This document shows positions 54,070-62,159 of a DNA stretch of 64,000 bases, piece by piece. The stretch is from positions 372,001-436,000 of the forward strand of contig NZ_BMGM01000001.1 of the NCBI RefSeq assembly GCF_014640195.1, in the 5' to 3' direction. Every line of letters starts with the position of its first letter. Position 1 is the stretch's first letter. The position numbers and the translations under genes were made by a program. Source of the stretch: Psychroflexus planctonicus (GTDB taxonomy: Bacteria > Bacteroidota > Bacteroidia > Flavobacteriales > Flavobacteriaceae). A model generated the notes under the pieces. That model saw only the letters and a program-made list of their open reading frames with translations, was not told where the DNA came from and searched no databases.

Positions 54070-54189
54070 GGTATTGCTGTGTCTATTTAGAAGCTGATCG
54101 AGTAATCAAATTTAGTTTAATGGCTGGAATTGTTCAAAAATTGTTATATTCATTTTTAAGCAGCTTCATTTTAAATAGTAAAGAACGAT

Positions 54190-54687
54190 ATGAGCAGAGG
54201 ATTTGTAAAAGAAAGCGACCAAGAAGAACCGATTGTAGTTCCACCAAGAGCAGCATTGCCCGACAATACGACTAATTATGTAACACCTTATGGAAAGGAA
54301 ATGTTGGAAAAAGAAAAAACCAATTTAGAAAAACAACGCGCAGAGCTTGACATTAAAGACGAAACCGAACGAAGACGAGCCCTTTCTATGGTTGATGGGA
54401 AATTAAATCTACTTATGGAGCGATTAAAAACAGCTCAAGTGATTGAACCTAAAAACCAAAATCAAAATGAAGTTCGATTTGGAGCTAAGGTTAAATTCAA
54501 AATGAATGGGAACATACAAGAATTTCAAATTGTGGGTGTAGATGAAGCTGATGTAAAAGAAAAGAAAATCGCTTTTATTTCTCCCTTAGCCAAAGCCTTA
54601 ACCTCAAAAAAAGAAGGCGATCAATTTGAATTTAAACTAGGTGAAGAAACGCGACCTATAGAAATTTTAGAAATATGTTATGTGTAG
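54190..54687 (+). CDS. GreA/GreB-like factor with a shortened coiled coil
   Basis: The C-terminal half of this 165-residue protein (VRFGAKVKFKMNGNIQEFQIVGVDEADVKEKKIAFISPLAKAL) clearly matches the Gre FKBP-like domain. The N-terminal part has a leader (MSRGFVKESDQEE...LP) and a coiled coil about 20 residues shorter than in the greA product. The acidic tip GDLSENAEY, needed for RNA cleavage, is missing. It may bind RNA polymerase without stimulating cleavage, as Gfh1- or Rnk-like proteins do; that role is inference. Confidence 0.82.
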   Translation: MSRGFVKESDQEEPIVVPPRAALPDNTTNYVTPYGKEMLEKEKTNLEKQRAELDIKDETERRRALSMVDGKLNLLMERLKTAQVIEPKNQNQNEVRFGAKVKFKMNGNIQEFQIVGVDEADVKEKKIAFISPLAKALTSKKEGDQFEFKLGEETRPIEILEICYV

Positions 54688-54777
54688 GATTTAAACCTTG
54701 AGTGATTTCAAGAATTTAAACATAGAAATTGTGGTGTTAAGGAAGTTTGTTTTAATAAGAAAAATTTGTTTGATGGA

Positions 54778-55257
54778 CTATTCAAATTGCTCATTATTTT
54801 GAAAGCCCTCTACCCATTCTGCAAAATCTACAAACTCAGGTTCATCTCTCTTGTATATTAAATGTTCTGCAGTTTCTAATTCCCAACTTGATCTCTCGGT
54901 TTTCTTTATTGGGAAAATGTCTTTTCTCAAAAACTTGTTCAAAAGATAAGTATTGGAATGATGTGTTTCAATTAACTTCTCTTCTGCTTCCTTGAGTTTA
55001 TTTGTTTTAAAAAGGATTAATGTCCATTGAAAAAGAAAAATTGGAAAGGTGAAATCGTCTGGGAAAGTTCGATTAAACCATCTTAAATAACGCAAGCCGC
55101 CTTTGTAATCCTGTAACTTAATAAATAGTTCTGGTGGCGAATACCTGAGACCACGGCCATCATGATGAAACCCGCCCCAGCGTTTTTTATCAGCTGCAAG
55201 TTCTTTTCTAATTCTTGCAATTTTTGTCCGTATTCGTTCTTCTTGCTTTGGCGTCAT
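54778..55257 (-). CDS. Conserved hypothetical protein, TPR-like
   Basis: A 159-residue protein, mostly helical and rich in aromatic and charged residues. The middle (GGLRYLRWFNRTFPDDFTFPIFLFQWTLILFKTNKLKEAEEKLIETHHSNTYLLNKFL) looks like one or two TPR-like helical hairpins. No catalytic motif or signal peptide is visible. It lies 20 bp after the start of the hybrid kinase's downstream gap, on the same strand as the signalling operon, and could be its last gene. Function is unknown. Confidence 0.7.
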   Translation of the reverse strand: MTPKQEERIRTKIARIRKELAADKKRWGGFHHDGRGLRYSPPELFIKLQDYKGGLRYLRWFNRTFPDDFTFPIFLFQWTLILFKTNKLKEAEEKLIETHHSNTYLLNKFLRKDIFPIKKTERSSWELETAEHLIYKRDEPEFVDFAEWVEGFQNNEQFE

Positions 55258-55277
55258 GGTAAATTAATTTTTAAAAA

Positions 55278-58154
55278 TTAAATCTGATGTTTTAGTTTAT
55301 TTTTTAAGTCAACTAAAGATTTTTTAATTTCTATAATTTTATTTTCTAAATCTTCAAAAGTATCTAAAACTTCAATTTCTTTTATTCTTCCCAATAAATC
55401 GTTTAACATAAGGTCTGATATACTGGGTTTTATCTTGTGCAATGCATGTTTAGCCTTTTCTGCATCTTTAGTGGAATAAGCTTGACTTAAATTAAGAATT
55501 GCTTCATTAATTAGTTGTTTAAAAGTGTTAATTAAATCTTGAAAAAAGGCTTCATCTCCAGCTGCAATCTCTTTAATATAGGCAAGATTATAATCAATGT
55601 TGATCCTACTACTTTCATGATTAGACTTTTCAATAGATTGGTTTTTAAGCATGTTTGTACATGTAGCCAGTAGTTTTTGTTCAGTAAAAGGCTTTGTAAT
55701 CACTTTATTTATACCTTTATTTATATAAGAATCTAAGTCGGTTTTAAACACATTTGCAGTTACCGCAACAATAGGAACTTTTAAGTCTAGTTTGGTTCTA
55801 ATTATTTCTGTTGCTGTAATGCCATCCATTTTAGGCATTTGAATGTCCATTAAAATTAAATCGTAATCATTCTTCCTGATTTTAAGTTCTTCAATAGCTT
55901 CTAGACCATTGTTAGCTAAACTTATTTTTGCATTTTTTCTTTCTAAGATACGTTTTACAATTAAAGCATTCATTTGATTGTCTTCAACAACAAGTATATT
56001 TTTATTTTCGAGTAATTTAAGGTCTATTTCTTGATCTTTTAAGCTGTTTTGTTTTTTAGAAATCTGGAGCTGTAAGATAAGGTTTATTTTAGTTCCTATA
56101 TTTTTTTGAGATTCAATTTGAATGTTTCCGTTTAAAAGGTCGATTATGTTTTTAGATATAGGCATACCTAAGCCTGTGCCTGTATTTACAGTATTATTTT
56201 TTTCTGTTGAAAATTCTGAAAAAATATCTTTAAGGAAACTTTTTTCCATGCCAATACCATTGTCTTGAATAGAAAAGCTAACTTCTACATAGTTTGGTTG
56301 TTGTTTTAAACCTGCTACACTGAAGCTAACCGTTCCATTTGATGTAAATTTTAATGCATTGTTTAAAAAGTTTACCAACACTTGCTTTATCTTGGTAGGA
56401 TCAGAATGAACGACTAGGTCTAATTTATCATCAAAATTGAAATTGTATTTGTTATTGTTTTTCTTTGCTAAAAATCCTAAAATAGAGAAGATGTTTTTAC
56501 ACAATTCTTTCAGGTTAAAATCAGTTTGTTCTAAATTTACTTTCCCCGCTTTAATTTTGGCTAAATCTAAAACATTGTTAACTAAACTTAGCAGATAAGA
56601 AGATGCGTTGATGGTTTGTTTGAGAAAAGCCTTTTGTAATTTTGGTTCATTTTCATAATTTATAAGTTCATTTAAATTTCCATTAATTACATTTAGTGGT
56701 GTTCTCATCTCGTGACTGATGTTAGCCAAAAATTTTTCTTTTTCATTGGCAGCAACTTCAGCATTTTTTTTGGCTCTAATAAGCTGTTTTTCTAATTTTT
56801 TCTGCTTAGTATTATCAATAAATGCACCAATTACACCTACTTTTTCTCCATGAATATTGCTTTTGGCACCTAAGCTAATTAATATGCTTTTGTTAAGTTT
56901 ATTTTTTGTTAAGGCATCAATCTCTAAATTTAAATTTTGATTGGCTTGAAGTTTTTGTAGCGCATTGGTTATGTAATCTTGATTATCTTTAGGTATAAAG
57001 TGTTGTATGGCGTTTTTCCCTTTTATTTCTTCTATAGTGTAACCAAATAATTTGGTGTGAGCTTCATTGATGAATTCAACATCAAAATGATTATCCACTT
57101 CAATTAAACCTACTTCAACACTCTCGAGTAGGGATTGGTATTTTTGTTCTTGGTAGGTTAGTTTTTCTTGAGCTTCTTTTCTGAGTTGGATATTTACTAA
57201 CAGTTCTGCAAAGAGATGAAGTAGGTTTTTTTCTTTATCGGTATAAATTCTCACCTTCTTAACAGAGTCAAAACCTACAAAACCCATTAAGTTAGATTTA
57301 TATACTAACGGTAGTGTTATTAAGCTTTTAATATCTTGTGATGATAATATGTTTTTTAAGGAGTATTCTCCTCCATCAGGGAGTTTAGAAACATCTTCTA
57401 CTATAAATTCTTTACCTAATTTATGTTTATCTATCCAATCAGGAATTTCAGAAGTGGGAATGTCCTGCAAATTCTCTATTTCAGGTGAAATTCCATCTGA
57501 GCACCATTCGTAAGTGTTAGATGTTGTGATTAGATCTTTATCGTATTCAAATATATAAGATCGGTCTGCATTAACAAAGCTTCCAATTTCGGCTAAAGAG
57601 TTATTTATATTACTTTCAATGTCTTTTAAATCTATATTTACATAAGTAGAAGCCATTTTGATAAGTAAATTTTGAATTTCTATTTCCTTATCAATTTGCT
57701 TTTGAATTTTGTTTTTTTGTTCTACCATTTTTGCATTTTGAAGTGCGTTTGCATAAAATTGAAAAACAGGAATTAAGTTTTTACAAAAGCTAGAAGGCAT
57801 GGGTTGATTTTTAACCAATACAAAATAACCAAAATCGGATAATTCAAAAATATTATAATGCAGTTTGTCCATTTTTGAGTTACAAAAATGAAGCTTTTTA
57901 AAGTTATGTTTTAGACTCGCTTTTTGTATTGTATTTTGTATTTTTTCTACATTAATAAAATCAGTAAAAGCATTTGGAAATACAGCTTCTATAGAAATTT
58001 TATTTGCATTTTGATCTAATACAAAGGCTGATATACAATTTAATTTTTTTACATAGAAGGCTAAGGTTTCTTTTAGTAAAGCGTGTTTACTAGTAGCTTT
58101 TATGGCAAATGTGAGCTCGAGAATTATCTCTTTTTCATGAATTTGATTTAGCAT
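55278..58154 (-). CDS. Hybrid sensor histidine kinase with receiver and HPt domains
   Basis: A soluble 958-residue protein without membrane helices. An N-terminal region of unclear fold is followed by a GAF domain (about residues 165-320), a PAS domain (about 335-460), a DHp with ISHEMRTPLNVINGN (His481), and an ATPase domain (SIQDNGIGM, TGTGLGMPISKNII). Next come a receiver with LMDIQMPKMDG (Asp770) and a C-terminal HPt with LHKIKPS (His906). This is a complete His-Asp-His relay in one chain, which can pass phosphate to the response regulator encoded two genes upstream. It overlaps the FIST gene by 7 bp. Confidence 0.94.
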   Translation of the reverse strand: MLNQIHEKEIILELTFAIKATSKHALLKETLAFYVKKLNCISAFVLDQNANKISIEAVFPNAFTDFINVEKIQNTIQKASLKHNFKKLHFCNSKMDKLHYNIFELSDFGYFVLVKNQPMPSSFCKNLIPVFQFYANALQNAKMVEQKNKIQKQIDKEIEIQNLLIKMASTYVNIDLKDIESNINNSLAEIGSFVNADRSYIFEYDKDLITTSNTYEWCSDGISPEIENLQDIPTSEIPDWIDKHKLGKEFIVEDVSKLPDGGEYSLKNILSSQDIKSLITLPLVYKSNLMGFVGFDSVKKVRIYTDKEKNLLHLFAELLVNIQLRKEAQEKLTYQEQKYQSLLESVEVGLIEVDNHFDVEFINEAHTKLFGYTIEEIKGKNAIQHFIPKDNQDYITNALQKLQANQNLNLEIDALTKNKLNKSILISLGAKSNIHGEKVGVIGAFIDNTKQKKLEKQLIRAKKNAEVAANEKEKFLANISHEMRTPLNVINGNLNELINYENEPKLQKAFLKQTINASSYLLSLVNNVLDLAKIKAGKVNLEQTDFNLKELCKNIFSILGFLAKKNNNKYNFNFDDKLDLVVHSDPTKIKQVLVNFLNNALKFTSNGTVSFSVAGLKQQPNYVEVSFSIQDNGIGMEKSFLKDIFSEFSTEKNNTVNTGTGLGMPISKNIIDLLNGNIQIESQKNIGTKINLILQLQISKKQNSLKDQEIDLKLLENKNILVVEDNQMNALIVKRILERKNAKISLANNGLEAIEELKIRKNDYDLILMDIQMPKMDGITATEIIRTKLDLKVPIVAVTANVFKTDLDSYINKGINKVITKPFTEQKLLATCTNMLKNQSIEKSNHESSRINIDYNLAYIKEIAAGDEAFFQDLINTFKQLINEAILNLSQAYSTKDAEKAKHALHKIKPSISDLMLNDLLGRIKEIEVLDTFEDLENKIIEIKKSLVDLKNKLKHQI

Positions 58155-59224
58155 TTTGCTGTTGTAACAATTTTATTATACATCTCTAAATAAGAATTGC
58201 CATTATTAACAATTTCACCTATTGAAAATGCCCCCACTAAATTGGTTTTGGCAATACTACTTAACTCTATGTTTATTTTGTTTTGATGGAATAATTTTCT
58301 GGATATACAGTTAAAAGAAAGTACATGTTGACTGGTATTAACCGCTATTTTCTCGGCTGCTTTTATTAAATATTCAGAATTGCCAAACATTATTTTAATA
58401 AATTCGCCTTCTTCTATTTTATCTACAACTAAAATACCGCCTCTACTAGTTACCGCATAAGGATCTCTAATAATAAGTTCGCTATCCAGCCTCAGCATTC
58501 CAAATGGAAACTGCTTAGAAATTTCAACAAAATTATTTTTATTGACATCTAATCCAGATTCTTTATATACAATTTTTTTATAAAACTCAAAAGCGGGTTC
58601 CCAATCAATTGATATTATTTCATTTCCTTCATACTCAGTTACTTTATAAATCTTTTTTGAGGATTTCCAGCCGTGTGCATAATTTATTTCTAGTCTGGAT
58701 TTCAATGCTAAAATTAAACCCGCATTAGCTGTATAACCTTTATTGCTTATTATTTCAATATCGCTTTTTTCTCTAATAGATCCACACCCAGCGCCAAAAT
58801 AATTAACTGTATTTCCGTAATTGTTATACAAATTTCTTAAAAATATGGTCTTATCCGTTCCAAATGCGCTTAATAAAGTAAAAATTGTTTGTGTTTTAGT
58901 GTTTTTTAGACTTGTTTTAAAACTATTTATTTCTTGGTCTAATTCTTTGCTTTCTAAATTTAGGTGTAATATAGTTGCTGCTATAATATCTGGCATTCCT
59001 AATAGTATAAATCCATTTTCATAAGGTTTGGAATCATAGATTAAACTTGGAAAAACACCACCATAAATTTCAATTTGGTAAGTATTGATTAACTCTAGAT
59101 ATTGATTTACAAAATTGTTTTTAGTTTGGTCCGAAACGAACACCAAGGCTTTTTTAATTTTGTTATTTTTAAGCTTGTCTAAAGCAGCTAAAAGCTGAGA
59201 TTTATCTTGTATTAAAAAATGCAT
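58148..59224 (-). CDS. FIST sensor-domain protein
   Basis: A 358-residue protein with the FIST N domain (KALVFVSDQTKNNFVNQYLELIN...IYGGVFPSLIYD, FILLGMPDI) and FIST C domain (RDPYAVTSRGGILVVDKIEEGEFIKIMFG, ending LVGAFSIGEIVNNGNSYLEMYNKIV). FIST proteins are predicted small-ligand sensors, possibly for amino acids, that usually accompany kinases. Here it stands alone between a sigma-54 regulator (1 bp gap) and a hybrid kinase (overlap), so it presumably feeds that kinase. Confidence 0.9.
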   Translation of the reverse strand: MHFLIQDKSQLLAALDKLKNNKIKKALVFVSDQTKNNFVNQYLELINTYQIEIYGGVFPSLIYDSKPYENGFILLGMPDIIAATILHLNLESKELDQEINSFKTSLKNTKTQTIFTLLSAFGTDKTIFLRNLYNNYGNTVNYFGAGCGSIREKSDIEIISNKGYTANAGLILALKSRLEINYAHGWKSSKKIYKVTEYEGNEIISIDWEPAFEFYKKIVYKESGLDVNKNNFVEISKQFPFGMLRLDSELIIRDPYAVTSRGGILVVDKIEEGEFIKIMFGNSEYLIKAAEKIAVNTSQHVLSFNCISRKLFHQNKINIELSSIAKTNLVGAFSIGEIVNNGNSYLEMYNKIVTTAKC

Positions 59225-59225
59225 A

Positions 59226-60569
59226 CTACTTTAATTTAATTCTATTTTGTTTGGCCAAATGGTATATTGTTGAAACGCCAATATCTAATAGTTTTGCTAC
59301 TTTTTTCACATTAAAATGATACTTCTCTAGATAATATTGTACAATTTCATTAGTATGTTCGTTTAAGGTTTTTTCTTCTGCAATAGTGGTTTTTATTTTA
59401 TTGTGGATCCTTATGTCGTCTTTTTCAATAGTATAATTTTCGCACAAGACAAAGGCTAATTCTACCGTAGATTTAAGTTCCCTAATATTGCCTGGGAAGG
59501 AATATGATTCTAATTTTTTAATGGCACCTGAAGTAATGTTGGGTGTTTTTTTATTGTTTTGCTTAGCGAAATTATCAATAAAATGCTGAGTAAGTATTTT
59601 AATATCAGATTTGCGCTCTCTGAGCGGCGGTAGATGAATTGGAAAACCATAAATTCTATAAAATAAATCTTCTCTAAAAGTTCCGTTTTCAATTTCAGTT
59701 CTTAAATCTTTATGAGTAGCCGTAATTAGCTTAAAGTCTACAGGTATTAATTTGCTTCCTCCAATTCTTCTAATCTTTCTTTCTTCTAGGGCCCTTAGTA
59801 ATTTAGATTGCAATTCAAAATTTAATTCAGCAATTTCATCTAAAAAAAGGATTCCTTTATGGGCTTTTTCAAATAAACCTTCTTTAGATTTTGTAGCGCC
59901 TGTAAATGATCCTTTTTCATAACCAAATAGTTCACTTTCTATAAGGTTTGAAGGAATAGCCGAAACATTGATAGAAATAAACTCGCCAGTAATTTGCTTG
60001 GCATTTTTATAAATACTGTGCGCAACCATTTCTTTCCCAGTTCCAGTTTCGCCAGTAATATGAATATTAATATTAGTTGTAGCGGCTTTTTTAATATTCT
60101 CTTTTAATATTTTAATATCTATATTTTCTCCAATAATATTGGTGTTTTCTACATTTTGCTTTTTTACTTGAGATTTTAAAGTTTTTATTTCATCTTTAAG
60201 TTGCCTTTTTTCTTTTATATTTTCAAGAGACTTCCAGATCGCATTTTTTAAATCTTCTGTTTTTACAATATAGTCTTTTACGCCAATTTTTAGTAAGTCT
60301 ACAACAGTGGGTATATTTTCTTGTCCGCTAACAACTAAAATATCTTGGTTGGGGTTTTGCTTTAAAATTTCATTTATCAGTTGTTTTCCATTCATTTTAG
60401 GCATTAAAAAATCTACACAGATTAAATCTGGTTGTTGTTGGAGATTGTTTAAAAGTTGATAAGGGTCATCAAATAAAACAACATCATGATCGGGATTCAT
60501 GTTTAAGATGTGACGGATTTTTTTCGAAGACCATGGATCATCATCTATAACGAAAATTGTATAAGCCAT
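59226..60569 (-). CDS. Sigma-54-dependent response regulator of the FIST/hybrid-kinase operon
   Basis: An NtrC-family regulator of 447 residues: receiver with Asp53 (LICVDFLMPKMNG), AAA+ domain with TGETGTGKEM, ELFGYEKGSFTGATK (GSFTGA, a conservative variant of GAFTGA), GILFLDEIAEL, and a C-terminal Fis-type HTH (VKKVAKLLDIGVSTIYHLAKQ). It heads the three-gene operon. Its promoter region contains two TAnnTTTG boxes (60589-60596 and 60603-60610, minus strand) and a palindrome at 60616. Confidence 0.95.
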   Translation of the reverse strand: MAYTIFVIDDDPWSSKKIRHILNMNPDHDVVLFDDPYQLLNNLQQQPDLICVDFLMPKMNGKQLINEILKQNPNQDILVVSGQENIPTVVDLLKIGVKDYIVKTEDLKNAIWKSLENIKEKRQLKDEIKTLKSQVKKQNVENTNIIGENIDIKILKENIKKAATTNINIHITGETGTGKEMVAHSIYKNAKQITGEFISINVSAIPSNLIESELFGYEKGSFTGATKSKEGLFEKAHKGILFLDEIAELNFELQSKLLRALEERKIRRIGGSKLIPVDFKLITATHKDLRTEIENGTFREDLFYRIYGFPIHLPPLRERKSDIKILTQHFIDNFAKQNNKKTPNITSGAIKKLESYSFPGNIRELKSTVELAFVLCENYTIEKDDIRIHNKIKTTIAEEKTLNEHTNEIVQYYLEKYHFNVKKVAKLLDIGVSTIYHLAKQNRIKLK

Positions 60570-60872
60570 TTTGTGTGTTTTATTAAAACAAAATTAGAAG
60601 CACAAATCTAATTAAATTCTAAAAAATAGAATGTGTTTATAAAATTTAGATTTTTTCTTTTTTTCATACCTGGGTAAGCTTATGATTTCGAAGCATTTGT
60701 AATTAAGGAATTAAAATTGCTCTTTTCATTTTTTAAATAAATTTCATTTTATAATAAAAAAAAACTATTTAGTAAATCTATAAAATTAAATTATTGACAA
60801 AGCAAATACAAGCTTTAAAATCACAACTCAAAGGTTTATAATAGTATATCCAGCTTGATAAAAATAATGTAG
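60570..60872. promoter_or_regulatory. Divergent regulatory region of the signalling cluster
   Basis: 303 bp, extremely AT-rich. It holds minus-strand boxes TAATTTTG (60589-60596) and TAGATTTG (60603-60610) and the palindrome ATTCTA-N5-TAGAAT (60616-60632). On the plus strand AGGAAT-N5-TTGCT (60706-60721) has the GG-N10-GC spacing of a weak sigma-54 promoter pointing at the pseudo-receiver gene. No ORF is evident. Confidence 0.4.
60616..60632. promoter_or_regulatory. Palindrome ATTCTA-N5-TAGAAT, copy 1
   Basis: Perfect 6-bp arms with a 5-bp A-rich spacer. The surrounding 20 bp match copy 2 (61366-61382) at about 18 positions. It is a candidate binding site for the regulator encoded next to it. 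Confidence 0.5.
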
Positions 60873-61307
60873 ATGAGATATAAGCCTCTAAAGAATGAAT
60901 ATAAAATTTGGTTGGTAAGTGACGATGATTTTTTTGTTAAGTCGCATAAAAAAATACTTCCAAAAACCTTGGGAGTTGAAGTGCAAGCCTTTGTAAGCTA
61001 TGCATTGGCAAAACAAGCATTAACTTTAAATACAATAGACTTAAATAAAACAGCATTAATAGTGCTAAACCTAAGTACAATAAGTATAGAAGACCAACAT
61101 AGCATGTGTTTAAGATTACAAGAAATTAATAAAAAATTTAATCACATCATGCAGTATGCAGTAATCATTGACAGAAAGCTCAATCAAAATATTATAGAAA
61201 ATTATTTATCTAATTTTAAAAAGGTACATTTTATAAATAAGCCTTTACACAAAATGGCATTAATGCCCATACTTAGAAAAGTAATGCCTATTGAATATTA
61301 TATATAA
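60873..61307 (+). CDS. Pseudo-receiver protein (response-regulator-like, no phospho-Asp)
   Basis: A 144-residue protein with the outline of a CheY-like domain: IWLVSDDDFF supplies the acidic pocket (Asp17-19), and HFINKPL supplies the conserved Lys123-Pro124. The strand that should end in the phospho-acceptor reads LIVLNLSTIS, with Asn66 in place of Asp. It is probably phosphorylation-independent. There is no output domain. It is divergent from the sigma-54 regulator operon and may bind the kinase or regulator there. Confidence 0.72.
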   Translation: MRYKPLKNEYKIWLVSDDDFFVKSHKKILPKTLGVEVQAFVSYALAKQALTLNTIDLNKTALIVLNLSTISIEDQHSMCLRLQEINKKFNHIMQYAVIIDRKLNQNIIENYLSNFKKVHFINKPLHKMALMPILRKVMPIEYYI

Positions 61308-61365
61308 AATGCAATAACATCAATTTAAGAAATTGATTAATTTTTTAATCTACATCTTGGAGAAA

Positions 61366-61382
61366 ATTCTAAAATATAGAAT
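61366..61382. promoter_or_regulatory. Palindrome ATTCTA-N5-TAGAAT, copy 2
   Basis: Same arms and spacer length as copy 1. It lies 100 bp upstream of the 41-residue microprotein, with a TTGAAA-N5-TTGCA sequence (61437-61452; good -12, poor -24) between them. Confidence 0.5.
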
Positions 61383-61482
61383 TAATTAAATGTATAAGTG
61401 TCTGTTTACCATTTAATTATGCTAAGGAATGGATTTTGAAACAATTTTGCACAGTCTTTATTAATTTATATAAATTATATTT

Positions 61483-61608
61483 ATGATTTACTTTCTACTA
61501 TCATTTTTTGTTTTGGCTTTTGGAAGGCTTATATATATAGATTATAAAAATATAAAGAAAATAAACGAATGGAAAGAAATAAAAAAAAGTAAAACAATAA
61601 AACAATAA
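61483..61608 (+). CDS. 41-residue single-helix membrane microprotein
   Basis: A short frame with an ATG start. Residues 2-19 are hydrophobic (IYFLLSFFVLAFGRLIYI), and the remainder is strongly basic (Lys-rich, NIKKINEWKEIKKSK). A strong intrinsic terminator follows 37 nt after the stop, and a palindrome shared with the sigma-54 operon lies upstream, so it sits in a defined transcription unit. It could be a small membrane peptide or merely lie in an sRNA. It has not been recognised from any family. Confidence 0.5.
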   Translation: MIYFLLSFFVLAFGRLIYIDYKNIKKINEWKEIKKSKTIKQ

Positions 61609-61645
61609 TTATAAGCGTACCCCTATTTATCTTTTTAGCTTTTTA
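61609..61645. other. Short spacer between microprotein and terminator
   Basis: An AT-rich spacer without a recognisable element. Confidence 0.4.
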
Positions 61646-61681
61646 ATTCCAGGCTTATTATTTAATAAGTCTGGAATTTTT
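61646..61681 (+). terminator. Strong intrinsic terminator after the microprotein
   Basis: A 14-bp stem (one G-U pair; ATTCCAGGCTTATT with AATAAGTCTGGAAT) with an ATTT tetraloop and a trailing T tract. Confidence 0.88.
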
Positions 61682-62159
61682 AATATACATAATAAGTGCT
61701 GCTAAAACCAGCTTTTATTGTTTTGAAAATAAAAAACACGAGTTATCCAAAATAGTATTGAATTTTATAAAAGATAAAATATTGAAACTCTTAAAGAAAG
61801 TTGGAAAAATAAACTGTTTTTACGTAGATAAAACAACATCTTAAAGCAAAGTTCTACTGTAGTCAAAATTCACATGAAGTAAAATTCAAATTTATTGTGC
61901 AATTATCGCTTACTATTTATTGGTTATTAGTGGAAGTTAACTTAAATCTTAAAGAAAACTTGCACAATATTTCAAATTTTAAGCATCAATATATTTGATA
62001 AAACCCCTGTAAAAGATATGGTTATAAATAATTTCTATAAAACATTGATACTTGAGTAGGTGTATTGTAGAATTTAAACTACTTTTAATCGCTCGCTAGT
62101 GAAATAAGATATTGAATATTATATACTAATCAAGTACAGCTGAATTAACTTCAAACTAT
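61682..62159. other. 478-bp AT-rich intergenic region before the TPR-HTH gene
   Basis: No ORF over about 15 codons in a convincing context. A TATATTTG box lies at 61990-61997, with a TTTC 16 nt upstream. Transcription from there would give a leader of about 155 nt. No clear hairpin, repeat or tRNA was seen. Confidence 0.4.

Noticed and set aside
60793-60840. TTGACA and TATAAT-like sequences before the pseudo-receiver
   Set aside because: The spacing is far from 17 nt, and Bacteroidota use a different primary promoter consensus.
61961-61980. TTGCAC near 61961 as a sigma-54 -12 element for the TPR-HTH gene
   Set aside because: The -24 position reads TA rather than GG, and the distance to the start codon is about 190 nt.
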